Assembly: GCF_003966225.1 (NCBI RefSeq)
Contig: NZ_RXNU01000005.1
Coordinates: forward strand, 1 to 64,000
Reading direction: 5' to 3'
DNA from: Shewanella canadensis
GTDB taxonomy: Bacteria > Pseudomonadota > Gammaproteobacteria > Enterobacterales > Shewanellaceae
DNA length: 64,000 bases
Shown here: positions 45,577 through 54,190 of the stretch, in pieces
Layout of the letters: each line of letters starts with the position of its first letter
Position numbering within the stretch: the stretch's first letter is position 1
The notes under the pieces: model-generated
Told to the model about the DNA's origin: nothing
Seen by the model: the letters and a program-made list of their open reading frames with translations, nothing else
The model's database searches: none
Made by a program: the position numbers and the translations under genes

Positions 45577-45850
45577 CTTAACTCCAATATTTATATAAAT
45601 TATTTTAATAGTGTTTTTGCAAATGAATTTTATCAATTTCAATGCTATTCGAATGATGCCGTTCGCACGTAGTAATAGAGTTGAGGGTAAATGAGATGTA
45701 AGTCAAAAGTCTTGACTGCTAACACCTTATAGATGTGACTACGCTAGCAAAATTTGTTTTGTTTATATGTTTGCTAGTGTGTGAGTGGATAGCCTCTCCA
45801 ATAAAGTCATTATTGTGATGAATAATAAGTGAAGTGGATGTTTTAGGGCG
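45577..45850 (-). promoter_or_regulatory. Upstream region conserved between cytochromes 5 and 6
   Basis: About 110 bp next to the start codon (45577-45690) nearly match 48159-48272 (TAAATTATTTTAATAGTGTT, then CACGTAGTAATAGAG). A second block, CTCTCCAATAAA, occurs at about 45795 and again at about 48374. Non-coding conservation of this kind points to a shared promoter or leader. Confidence 0.6.
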
Positions 45851-45969
45851 GAATATACGGGAAGCGTGCCGGAAACCTAAATATAGTCTGATACAGAATA
45901 TTCAATCTTAATTGATATTGAGGAGGAACTTTTGGGAGTTTTTGTGATACACATCAATGATGCATGTTA

Positions 45970-46113
45970 AGCTTTGTATTTAGCTTTGTATTTAGCTTTG
46001 TATTTAGCTTTGTATTTAGCTTTGTATTTAGCTTTGTATTTAGCTTTGTATTTAGCTTTGTATTTAGCTTTGTATTTAGCTTTGAATTCAGCTTTGTATT
46101 GAGCTTTATTTGA
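45970..46113. repeat. 12-bp tandem repeat array, about 12 units
   Basis: Nine perfect copies of AGCTTTGTATTT run from 45970 to 46077. Two degenerate copies (AGCTTTGAATTC, AGCTTTGTATTG) and a partial one follow. The array lies between cytochromes 5 and 6. Because the unit is a multiple of three, the minus strand stays open and would encode a Lys-Leu-Asn-Thr repeat, but there is no sign of a real gene. Confidence 0.9.
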
Positions 46114-46176
46114 GGGTTGTCATATTTTTTGCGTGAATAGAACGGGACTGTATACATGTGGAGAGTTGAAGGATAT

Positions 46177-46201
46177 AAGGCACAGCCAGTTGCTGTGCCT
46201 T
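46177..46201 (-). terminator. Hairpin after tetraheme cytochrome 6, probable terminator
   Basis: A perfect 10-bp stem AAGGCACAGC/GCTGTGCCTT with a 5-base loop lies 47 bp past the stop codon. The U tract on the minus strand is weak (ATATCCTT). Confidence 0.55.
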
Positions 46202-46247
46202 CGTCAATTTGATATGAAATCAGGTTGACTTTATTTTGATGTAATCG

Positions 46248-48158
46248 CTATTTAGCTTGATGGCATGTGGCACATGAATGTGGATCAGGGAAAGTGACAG
46301 CCCGCCAATAGAAATTGTTTTTTCCTTCTACAATCCCATCATATTGATCAAAGTTGGTATTAGTTTGGTTGTATAACCCTCGGCGTGAGATTCTATTTGG
46401 AATACTCTCGTTTAAACCAATGTTCATTTTTGAGCTAGCTTCCCCATGATTACTTGGCATTTTGTCTTGGCTGTGGCACCAGTAGCAACTTGCTTTATTA
46501 GAGTGCATCTCAGGCGCACCGTTACTGCCATGACAGGTTGAACAATAATAAGGCTGGACAACATCAAAACCTGCCGCCTTATTTACAGGCCACGAGGCAC
46601 CGCCATGGCCTTTAGGATCTTTAGTTTCATTGTGGCACAGTGCACAATCAGCGATTTGCCAACCAAAGTGGTTACTATCAACAATTGGTGCGTTACCTGA
46701 TGGGTTGTTTTCATCGGCAGCTTTCAGTGTTTCTAACAAATAAACTTCGGTATTATCCTTACCTTGACTGAAATCCCATTCGCTTGGAATATCTGAGTTA
46801 AGCTCACTTTTCCCTGTCATCATGGCAGACATATCAACATAATTAAGGGTAACCTCACCTTGAGGGTATCTGGCAATTCTTGCACTTACTGCAATGTTAC
46901 CTTTGTAGCCACCCTGTTCGTTGAAATTGGCAAAGTCTCGTCGGCAAGTATCAAGGTCAAGTTGCCCTTCGCCATCGGGTTTACCATCCAAACCAAATTG
47001 GCTGCAGTCAGGACCATTAAGTCCTGATCCATTGTATCCAGGCCATTGAAAGTCATCAAACTCGCTCCAACTGTATCGACTGTCATAGCCTTCAAATGAG
47101 CCGTAGTCCCCTAACGGGTTTGCTGACAGTTGGAAGTTATTGACTATGGCTCCTGATGATAATATTGGCCACCAGCTTAATTTAAAGTCATAGCCTTGCT
47201 CAGCTGCCGATAAAAAAACATCCATAAAGGTGATCACACCTTCTTGGAATATATCATTTCTTAAGTTATGCGCTTTAACCTCAAGGTTTTCAACGATGGT
47301 ATGCGGGACCCTATCTTTATCAACAATAGTGATTTTAGGCACTATGTACTTGCCATCATTTGCAGCCAAAAATTGTTGTTCTTTTAGCCAGGAGAGTTGT
47401 CTTCTGCCGGTCATTGCAGAGTTAAAAGGTTGTAAACGTACTTGCGCGCCAGTTTGCACCCAGAATTGGTCACTTCTCAAATAGAACCTTTCGCCTAACC
47501 TTGATGGAATATCTAGAGCATGCCCACCGTGCTGAGTCATCGCATAGAACCAGTCCGGGCTATTATAATATTCACCGTCATCCTCATTAAAAATACCATC
47601 CTGATTTTTATCAAATGACACTGTGTACTCATAGGTGTCGTACTTTGAGTCTTCAGGTTTAATGACACTCTCAAATCTTAAGTCATCTCTGGTTGCAACA
47701 ACATATCGCATAATATCGAATGCTGAGTAATTCCCTTCGGTGAAGATGTCTGGCCTTGCTGTACCTGCGCCTAAGCCGTCTGGATTGCTACGTAGTACTT
47801 TATGGATATCGTCAGCTTTTGCTTTGAATACTAACCCAGCGTCATTCTTAATACCGGCCATATCGGCATCTCTAACGTTTACAACCCCATCACCATTAAC
47901 GTCTGTACCTTTGTTACCTTCAAACTCGCCCCATCCGAATCGCCACCACTCAGCACGCCAATTTGGAATGCCAATTGCTACGGTGATCTCACCTTCAAGC
48001 TTGGTTTCTAATTCCATATAACCAGTGTCAATATATTGCCAAGCTGGATTGATGGTCGGTGGCGGCTCGACGGGAGGTGGTGTAGTAGTATTATCATCAC
48101 TACCACATGCCGAAAGTCCCAGAGCGAAAGACACTGCCAAGGCAAGTTTCTTGTTCAT
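46248..48158 (-). CDS. Tetraheme c-type cytochrome lipoprotein, copy 6
   Basis: About 636 aa from ATG 48158, the start that matches copy 5 (MNKKLALAVSFALGLSACGS); a longer frame to 48332 is rejected. Calcium loops: DVNGDGVVNVRD and DKNQDGIFNEDD. Heme motifs: CALCH, CSTCH, CYWCH and CATCH. The middle domain keeps LRNDIFQEGVITFMDVFLSA and MTGRRQLSWLKEQQ. It is closest to copy 5 at both ends, so the pair arose by duplication. Confidence 0.92.
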   Translation of the reverse strand: MNKKLALAVSFALGLSACGSDDNTTTPPPVEPPPTINPAWQYIDTGYMELETKLEGEITVAIGIPNWRAEWWRFGWGEFEGNKGTDVNGDGVVNVRDADMAGIKNDAGLVFKAKADDIHKVLRSNPDGLGAGTARPDIFTEGNYSAFDIMRYVVATRDDLRFESVIKPEDSKYDTYEYTVSFDKNQDGIFNEDDGEYYNSPDWFYAMTQHGGHALDIPSRLGERFYLRSDQFWVQTGAQVRLQPFNSAMTGRRQLSWLKEQQFLAANDGKYIVPKITIVDKDRVPHTIVENLEVKAHNLRNDIFQEGVITFMDVFLSAAEQGYDFKLSWWPILSSGAIVNNFQLSANPLGDYGSFEGYDSRYSWSEFDDFQWPGYNGSGLNGPDCSQFGLDGKPDGEGQLDLDTCRRDFANFNEQGGYKGNIAVSARIARYPQGEVTLNYVDMSAMMTGKSELNSDIPSEWDFSQGKDNTEVYLLETLKAADENNPSGNAPIVDSNHFGWQIADCALCHNETKDPKGHGGASWPVNKAAGFDVVQPYYCSTCHGSNGAPEMHSNKASCYWCHSQDKMPSNHGEASSKMNIGLNESIPNRISRRGLYNQTNTNFDQYDGIVEGKNNFYWRAVTFPDPHSCATCHQAK

Positions 48159-48664
48159 CTTAACTCCAAATATTTTATAAATTATTTTAATAGTGTTTTT
48201 GCAATTAAATTTTATCAATTTAGATGCTCTCAAAAAGATGCGGAGTGCACGTAGTAATAGAGCTAAATGAAAGTGAGGGGTAAGTCTCAAACCTTGAGGG
48301 TTAATGCATTTTATGTGTGAGCAGGTCCTCAAAATAAGTGGTGTTTTTATATCTCATTGCACGTGGATGGATGGTCTCTCCAATAAACTAGTTGTTGTTA
48401 ATTAATAAGTGAATAATGTGTGTTGGTTACTTATTGTTTGAGGCGGAGGTGTTGTTGGTTGTTTTGATTTACTTGCAGGTATGGAGTGCTGGTTTATTTT
48501 ACTGGCTATGCGTGAAATATTTTTGTAGGGGAGGGTAGGAAGCCTGTAATATAACTAATGGTCTAGAGTTAGATAAGTTAATGCTTGATATTTTTTGCAA
48601 TCTATATGAGGTTGGATTAATCAATGCAGTGTTTTGGTTTACTATCACTGTGCAATTAAATTTT
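48159..48664. other. Intergenic region between octaheme gene and cytochrome 6
   Basis: About 500 bp. The part next to cytochrome 6 (48159-48272, and CTCTCCAATAAA near 48374) matches the upstream region of cytochrome 5. The rest, 48430-48660, is AT-rich with no gene seen. Confidence 0.55.
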
Positions 48665-48670
48665 ATATAA

Positions 48671-48706
48671 AAAAGATGCCACTTATTAAAGGTAGTGGCA
48701 TCTTTT
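48671..48706 (-). terminator. Rho-independent terminator of the octaheme cytochrome
   Basis: A 12-bp stem AAAAGATGCCAC/GTGGCATCTTTT followed on the minus strand by more T residues. It lies 22 bp past the stop codon. Confidence 0.8.
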
Positions 48707-48727
48707 ATCTCTTTAACTCATTAAAGA

Positions 48728-50647
48728 TTACTTACTTGCATCTTCAAATCGTTGCCAGCGCTCTTGGCCTTTAAGCAGCTTAGCTCGCTCTACGTCATTA
48801 AATATGCCAATCGTAGGCATTTCTGACTTATGACATGAGGCGCAGGCATTCGGCAATACGGCTGCAGTAGTACACACATATGAATTCGGTACGTATGGAC
48901 CATTGGCATAACAGCCAGGCCCCCAACCTACAGCCATATTGAAGTAATATTGTAACTGTGGATTATCGCCTTCATTTCGGCTGTAAGGTATGAGTGCATC
49001 ATAGTTAGCTAAAGACTCTGTCGGTGAGATCACCTTGAAGTCATGTGTACTATTGTCCCACATGGTCGCAGTTGAGCCAATTGCAGTTGAGTGGCAGTCC
49101 ATACAAGTTGCGCCAACCATGTCATGGATAGCCATCTTATGATCCGCGTCTTTATCTGCATGGCAGCTTTGGCAGAGTTTTTCAGGATCGTCGGCAGGGG
49201 CCTTAATCTCCATACTGTGTGGATCATGACAATCGACACAGGCAAGCCCTATGGCTGCATGTTTAGAGCTATTGTATTCAAGTACCGAATTTTTCTGCCC
49301 CTTGATTCGATCTGTTCCTAACCACATACCCTGAGGATCGAATGTTGTAAAATCAAGCACCTTATCACCGACTTTAAACTGTTGACCCACCTCTGTGGTT
49401 GGATTACCTTCATCATCCAGTACAAACTTATAGAGCTGAGAGTATAGGGGCATATCGTGATGCTTAGACATCTGGTGACACTGAATACAGCTGTCATTCT
49501 TCTGCTCAAGAGTCATCTTTCCAGGGTTAGTGATCTGATCGGCATCCATTGAAGTAGCATGGTTTGAGCCTGCGTTATGGCATTTTTCACAGGAGATACC
49601 GTCTTCGACATCACCGCTGTGCATGTTTGCTGAACTGACTAACATACCAGGGACACCGCCCTTGCCATAGTTCTCTGTTTTCTCCCACCCAGTTATTATT
49701 GAATTTGTTGTATGGCATTGCATGCACTGATTTTCCCAGCTCATCCTGTGCAGTTCTTCGCCAACGGGTACGCCATTAGTGTGGATGTCATCCATGTCGT
49801 TCAGGCTGCCATCTTTATTCCAAAATACCGAGGTGGTATAGAAAGATGAAAACCACTGGGCGTTGCCGTCATTATACCAGGCAAAAGGCATCATGAAGCC
49901 AATCGCATCTTGAGGATCTGCTGATTTTTGTGGGTAATCGTAAGAGACAAACTGCTTAGATGTCGTTGCCGAGATCCCATCGATACGATAGGTTTGGCTG
50001 TTGGCAGCATCGACTCTATCGATCAGAGTTGCGTAATATTTACCATCATCACCCTTATAGGTGCTTATCTGGTTGGGGCTAAATTTAATGGTATGGGTAA
50101 TAGGCTCAGCTTCAGTTCCCCAGTCTAGCTCTGGTATGATCTTCTCGATGGTTTTATTAGGGTCGTCAGTGTATAGCGTGCGGTAATCCTGTGCATGCCT
50201 GGTATCTTTCCAGTCGTTATAGATATTGGTATGGCATGTTTTACAGGTTTGAGCCGTTACATATTCAGCTTCTGCTACCGGTGGTTGTGGCGGTTGACCG
50301 TTTTGCACTACCGTTACAGTCAGTGTCGATGTTGATTCCAATAGGCCATCGGTGATCCGATAAGTAAACACCTTCTCACCTGGTGTGTCATCCTCAGCTG
50401 AGACATAACTAACCTGATTGTTTTTAATTTCAAGGTTTTCTGCCGCAACCAGAGTTAGCGCATCTCCATTGGGATCGACATCATTAGCCAGTACATCGAT
50501 AGAGACTGTATCCCCCTGATTCACTGTGGCGACATCAGGCATGGCTATTGGTGCTGAATTTAGAGGGATATCATCCGAATCGTCACTGCTATTACAACCG
50601 AATAGTATCGGCAATAATGCAATATACACCAGACTTAATTTTTTCAT
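48728..50647 (-). CDS. Octaheme c-type cytochrome lipoprotein with N-terminal Ig-like domain
   Basis: About 639 aa from ATG 50647. The lipobox is ILFGCNSSDD. Residues ~30-115 form a cadherin/Ig-like domain of the Big_9 type (VDVLANDVDPNGDALTL, with FTYRITDG). Eight CxxCH motifs follow: CKTCH, CMQCH, CEKCH, CIQCH, CVDCH, CQSCH, CMDCH and CASCH, spread over residues ~140-610. The layout suggests a cytochrome c554/octaheme reductase-type fold, which I cannot confirm. The Ig-like domain could hold it at the cell surface or to a partner protein. Confidence 0.88.
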   Translation of the reverse strand: MKKLSLVYIALLPILFGCNSSDDSDDIPLNSAPIAMPDVATVNQGDTVSIDVLANDVDPNGDALTLVAAENLEIKNNQVSYVSAEDDTPGEKVFTYRITDGLLESTSTLTVTVVQNGQPPQPPVAEAEYVTAQTCKTCHTNIYNDWKDTRHAQDYRTLYTDDPNKTIEKIIPELDWGTEAEPITHTIKFSPNQISTYKGDDGKYYATLIDRVDAANSQTYRIDGISATTSKQFVSYDYPQKSADPQDAIGFMMPFAWYNDGNAQWFSSFYTTSVFWNKDGSLNDMDDIHTNGVPVGEELHRMSWENQCMQCHTTNSIITGWEKTENYGKGGVPGMLVSSANMHSGDVEDGISCEKCHNAGSNHATSMDADQITNPGKMTLEQKNDSCIQCHQMSKHHDMPLYSQLYKFVLDDEGNPTTEVGQQFKVGDKVLDFTTFDPQGMWLGTDRIKGQKNSVLEYNSSKHAAIGLACVDCHDPHSMEIKAPADDPEKLCQSCHADKDADHKMAIHDMVGATCMDCHSTAIGSTATMWDNSTHDFKVISPTESLANYDALIPYSRNEGDNPQLQYYFNMAVGWGPGCYANGPYVPNSYVCTTAAVLPNACASCHKSEMPTIGIFNDVERAKLLKGQERWQRFEDASK

Positions 50648-50650
50648 CAT

Positions 50651-50930
50651 CGTCTTCCTTATTTATATCTGTTTTATTGTTGTAAACCTTTTGGGATTTA
50701 CCTGTTAATTGTATGTGGTCTGCTTAATAGTTAATCCGTGTCGAATTACACAGAAAATAAAACTGTGACTTATGACGCTGATAAGGAGGTAAATGTGAAG
50801 TAGAGAGGCTATATAAGTTGAGTTAAAGCAATAAATAATAAAGGTGTTATTAACGATGTGTCTAACTGGTAACTTGAAATCAACCAAAGGCTGGTTTCAA
50901 GTTATTCAATACAGCATAAGAAACTTTCTT
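50651..50930. other. Intergenic region upstream of the octaheme gene
   Basis: AT-rich DNA of about 280 bp with short frames on both strands that look random. The octaheme promoter and the end of the TetR transcript must lie here. Confidence 0.5.
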
Positions 50931-51629
50931 TTAGCTTACATTGATAAACCCTTTGTCACTCAATGTATTTACTGTGACCTGTATTTTGTTGATGTCATAT
51001 TCACTGGATGGTCCCGGCGTCCATTCCAGATCATCTAATATAGGAGCGAGTAGAGGAATTAGCATGTCGAGTTTAATTTTGCGTTTAGGTGTGTAACGGT
51101 TACCGGCAATAACATTAAGCCCTCGGGTTACAATCTGCATATATATCATCTGACGCTTGGCTTTTGTTAGACTGGCATTAATGATTTTTGATTCTTTCAG
51201 AGATGTATATTGATAGAGGAACTTGTTAGTTAGTATCTCTATGTGTTTTTTCATCTCATCGGTAAATTCAGGGCGCGCATTTTTATACAAGGCATAATTG
51301 GTGATTAAAAACCGATCGGCGACACTAGCTTCATCATTTTTAATTGAGAAGTATGTGTAATAGACATGGGATATAATCTTCTCTTTTCCAGTTAGTTCTG
51401 CCTGATGTAGATAATCCATGACCTGGATGTGTTTTTTTAATTTGTTGGTAAAAATAGTACACAGCAACTCATCTTTCGATTGAAACTCGCGGTATAGGCT
51501 ACCATTGGACACGCCGCTGAGCTTACTCAGCTCTTTAAAGGAAAAATCAAACACACCTTTCTCGTGGATCAATACTTCTGCAGCATCAATTATTTTAGCG
51601 ACCTTGTTCTCTCTGGTTGCATTAGGCAT
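50931..51629 (-). CDS. TetR-family transcriptional regulator
   Basis: 232 aa. The N-terminal ~55 residues form the TetR helix-turn-helix (IIDAAEVLIHEKGVFDFSFK, then ELSKLSGVSNGSLYREFQSK). The C-terminal ligand domain is not recognised. It lies directly upstream of the octaheme cytochrome on the same strand with a 280-bp gap, so control of that gene is possible. Confidence 0.88.
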   Translation of the reverse strand: MPNATRENKVAKIIDAAEVLIHEKGVFDFSFKELSKLSGVSNGSLYREFQSKDELLCTIFTNKLKKHIQVMDYLHQAELTGKEKIISHVYYTYFSIKNDEASVADRFLITNYALYKNARPEFTDEMKKHIEILTNKFLYQYTSLKESKIINASLTKAKRQMIYMQIVTRGLNVIAGNRYTPKRKIKLDMLIPLLAPILDDLEWTPGPSSEYDINKIQVTVNTLSDKGFINVS

Positions 51630-51715
51630 GGCTTTTCCTTAACTGGTAAACATGTTGCGATAAAACAGTTGTTACTTCGATAATATGTCATTAACCATAT
51701 CATTAAATGATCACT

Positions 51716-52321
51716 TTAAGCATGCTGGTGACTGGTTAACCAACCTTGTTGCATTGCCTGGAAGACCATACTCGATTTGTTGCTGGCGCCAAGTACCTCT
51801 TTAGCTACATCAATATGGTAGTCGACACCTCGTTTGGTTAAGTTGAACAACTCACTGACCTCGTCACGATCGAGGCCAAGCGCGATCATTTTTACAACAT
51901 CTTTGGTTTTTTGCTTTATTTTTCGGTCATTTATACCATTAACGGATGGTTGGACCTCATCCATAAAGAAGTTTTTTAGCACCAACTCACTGCATCCATC
52001 TATGCCGATAAAAAATATTATCTCACCAATAGTTTCTGAAGCACTGTCACTATGTATGATGTATTTCTTAGCGATGACCCTTTGTCCGTCAACTTTGGTA
52101 GCGGTAAGGATTCTGTTTGCATGCCTTGGGGTTGCCAACAATGAATATGCCACTTTTTTTAACGAATCATCCGAGATAAAAACATTTATCGGTTGAAGGT
52201 AACCTTCACAATATTTGTTACTTTCACTAAGAGTGACGTTGTCCTCTAAAAAGAGATTTTTACTTACATATAAAATCCAACCTAATGGTTTCATAGAATA
52301 ATCTCGTCTCATCAATTTCAT
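51716..52321 (-). CDS. LuxR-type helix-turn-helix regulator
   Basis: 201 aa. The N-terminal ~130 residues carry a PAS-like length of mixed strands but no motif I can name. The C terminus is a LuxR-type helix-turn-helix (DVVKMIALGLDRDEVSELFN, then LTKRGVDYHIDVAKEVLGAS, NKSSMVFQA). The HTH resembles those of the cytochrome-linked LuxR copies, but the N-terminal part is different and shorter. Two CRP-like sites lie about 90-150 bp upstream. It ends 86 bp before the TetR gene. Confidence 0.8.
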   Translation of the reverse strand: MKLMRRDYSMKPLGWILYVSKNLFLEDNVTLSESNKYCEGYLQPINVFISDDSLKKVAYSLLATPRHANRILTATKVDGQRVIAKKYIIHSDSASETIGEIIFFIGIDGCSELVLKNFFMDEVQPSVNGINDRKIKQKTKDVVKMIALGLDRDEVSELFNLTKRGVDYHIDVAKEVLGASNKSSMVFQAMQQGWLTSHQHA

Positions 52322-52410
52322 TCAAATCTTAAATCAAATGTTAATGTTTTGAGTGGGATTGTGATGTTAAGTGAATCATGAATGTAAGCGCCCCCTAATT
52401 AACCAAGTTT

Positions 52411-52430
52411 AGCGTGATGTAGGTCACGCT
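52411..52430. promoter_or_regulatory. CRP-like palindrome
   Basis: AGCGTGA, six bases, TCACGCT: perfect 7-bp arms with the CRP-type spacing (GTGA-N6-TCAC). It lies about 90 bp upstream of the LuxR-type gene at 52321. A weaker candidate, TGTGATCTGGATCGCG, lies at 52455-52470. Confidence 0.45.
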
Positions 52431-52571
52431 TTTGAGGGGGTGTGTAGTATTGAGTGTGATCTGGATCGCGACTTGCTGGGTGGGGGTAATTGGGTGTGGA
52501 GAATGTCTCCACTCTTTCACCGTATTTATAAATGCTGTGGGCGATTAGTATTGGTTAATAGAGTGCTTTAT

Positions 52572-53579
52572 TCAGGCGTATCTCTTCCAGGCAACTTGAT
52601 CTACAGTAGGAGAGAAGCAATCTCGCTGATTTATAATCATCTGCCCCCATTGCTCAATATTGTTTTGTGACACCTCGTGCACAAGGTAGTCAGGATCGAT
52701 AGTTTCAACCAAGTGGGCAAGGTCGCAGCGGTCAAAGCCGTTGTGTGGGTCAAGTTTAGTGATGTGGTTTAGTGCCAACTCAAACTGCTGCCAGAAACCT
52801 TTGCATCCGTTGTAGTTAGCGGCAGCATCTGTATTATTTTTAGGCTGATTCATTGCTGGTAAATTACTGTTTAAATGCAGTGTTTTTATCTCTGAATAGA
52901 GGTCGAGTTGCTGCAGCCTTTGCAGCAGAAACGTAATCGCTTCAGGCTCATTGTATAGCTGTGAGTTGGTCGCCATCATATGACCCGTGTCGAAACAGAT
53001 CCCGCATTTGGCATAGTTTATCCGGTTGCGCAACTTGTCATACTCCTGCCTGCTATCCAGTCTGAAACTTTGCTTCCACCACATGTTTTCAAACAGCAAC
53101 CAGCCTTTAAAATTGCTTTGTCTGAGTGCTAAGTTCAGCAACTCGGCGCAGGCGGTAAAGGTGTCATCCAGTGTCCAGGGAAATTTCTGGCTGAACAAGT
53201 GCTCCATGTCGCAATCCATAGGATGGAATACGGCGTAGGGCGCGTTGAGCGTTGCGGCAAGATTTAGCTGGCTGATCATCACTTTCACAATATGGTCGGC
53301 ATCTGTGCCGCCATAAAACTGCTCAACGGTCTGCCAGTCTCCGAAGATGTTCATCAGCCTGCTGCTGTCGTTATAGAGCAGGGGGGTTAAGATGGGGAAG
53401 GATTGCAGATGAAAACCGCCGACGAGCTTAGCGGGAATATCTGCCGCATTGAGCTCGCCATGGGGATATATCTCAAAACCTGACAGATCCATGTTACTGA
53501 GCCATTGCCCGGCAGTATCCCAACTGTCAAACAGATGGCCGGGCTTAGGGGTCACGGTAATATTCGCTAATTGCTTCAT
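52572..53579 (-). CDS. Xylose-isomerase-like TIM-barrel protein (AP endonuclease 2 superfamily)
   Basis: About 335 aa from ATG 53579, 5 bp after AAGGAGA. Conserved barrel residues are visible: HPMD near residue 120, the metal Glu in LLFENMWWK (~167) and ICFDTGHM (~195), then TLHLNSN and DPHNGFD. This is the metal-site pattern of sugar phosphate isomerases/epimerases. It is the last gene of the cobalamin operon, 26 bp after cobO. A role in corrinoid or lower-ligand metabolism is inferred from position only. A decayed partial copy lies at 42950-43270. Confidence 0.8.
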   Translation of the reverse strand: MKQLANITVTPKPGHLFDSWDTAGQWLSNMDLSGFEIYPHGELNAADIPAKLVGGFHLQSFPILTPLLYNDSSRLMNIFGDWQTVEQFYGGTDADHIVKVMISQLNLAATLNAPYAVFHPMDCDMEHLFSQKFPWTLDDTFTACAELLNLALRQSNFKGWLLFENMWWKQSFRLDSRQEYDKLRNRINYAKCGICFDTGHMMATNSQLYNEPEAITFLLQRLQQLDLYSEIKTLHLNSNLPAMNQPKNNTDAAANYNGCKGFWQQFELALNHITKLDPHNGFDRCDLAHLVETIDPDYLVHEVSQNNIEQWGQMIINQRDCFSPTVDQVAWKRYA

Positions 53580-53605
53580 CACTTCTCCTTGCTGCGTAGT
53601 CCCGA

Positions 53606-54190
53606 CTACCAGTCGAGCCCTTTACGTGCCTTTAGCCCTTGATGAAACGCATGCTTCTCAGGGCGCACCTCACTCACGGTATCGGCATATTCCTTTAACT
53701 CCCGGTGGGCCGCTCTGCCTGTGATAATGACCGACATCTCTTTTGGTCTTTGTTTAAGCGTGGTAATGACCTCTTCAAGTTCGATAAAGTCCCAGGTGAT
53801 CATGTAAGTCAACTCGTCGAGCAGGACCATATCGAGATCAGGATTTTGCAGCCAAGCCTTGGCCTGTTGCCAGGCTTGCTGAGCGGCGAGTTTGTCCTTG
53901 GCTTTGTCTTCGCTGTTCCAGCTGAAGCCGGTCGCCATGGTATGAAAGGGAACGCCGCGTGACTCAAGCAGGTTACGTTCGCCGCACTCACCCACACCTT
54001 TAACGAATTGAACCACGGCGACATCTTGTTTATGTCCCAAAGCGCGGACGATATTGCCAAAACCTGCTGTGGTTTTGCCTTTGCCATTGCCGGTAATGAT
54101 GAGCAGCTGACCTCGCTCCTCCTGAGCATTGTCCACGGCCTTTTCGACATTTTCTTTGTGCTGTTTTTGCTTCTTAGGGTTATAACTCAT
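53606..54190 (-). CDS. cobO: Cob(I)yrinic acid a,c-diamide adenosyltransferase
   Basis: 194 aa. The P-loop ITGNGKGKTTAGFG lies at residues ~32-45, with VVQFVKG and the Asp of MVLLDELTYMITW following. These are the marks of CobO/BtuR (CobA of Salmonella). The enzyme transfers the 5'-deoxyadenosyl group of ATP to Co(I) corrinoids, in synthesis and salvage. It overlaps the cobS stop by 4 bp. Confidence 0.95.
   Translation of the reverse strand: MSYNPKKQKQHKENVEKAVDNAQEERGQLLIITGNGKGKTTAGFGNIVRALGHKQDVAVVQFVKGVGECGERNLLESRGVPFHTMATGFSWNSEDKAKDKLAAQQAWQQAKAWLQNPDLDMVLLDELTYMITWDFIELEEVITTLKQRPKEMSVIITGRAAHRELKEYADTVSEVRPEKHAFHQGLKARKGLDW

Noticed and set aside
45970..46113. CRISPR array
   Set aside because: The units are 12 bp with no spacers, and no cas genes are present.
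45954..46157. 68-residue frame with a Lys-Leu-Asn-Thr repeat
   Set aside because: It exists only because the 12-bp repeat is a multiple of three and has no stop codon. It has no ribosome site and lies between terminator and promoter regions.
48159..48332. Longer N terminus for tetraheme cytochrome 6
   Set aside because: The extra 58 residues precede a normal lipoprotein signal peptide, and the DNA matches the non-coding leader of cytochrome 5.
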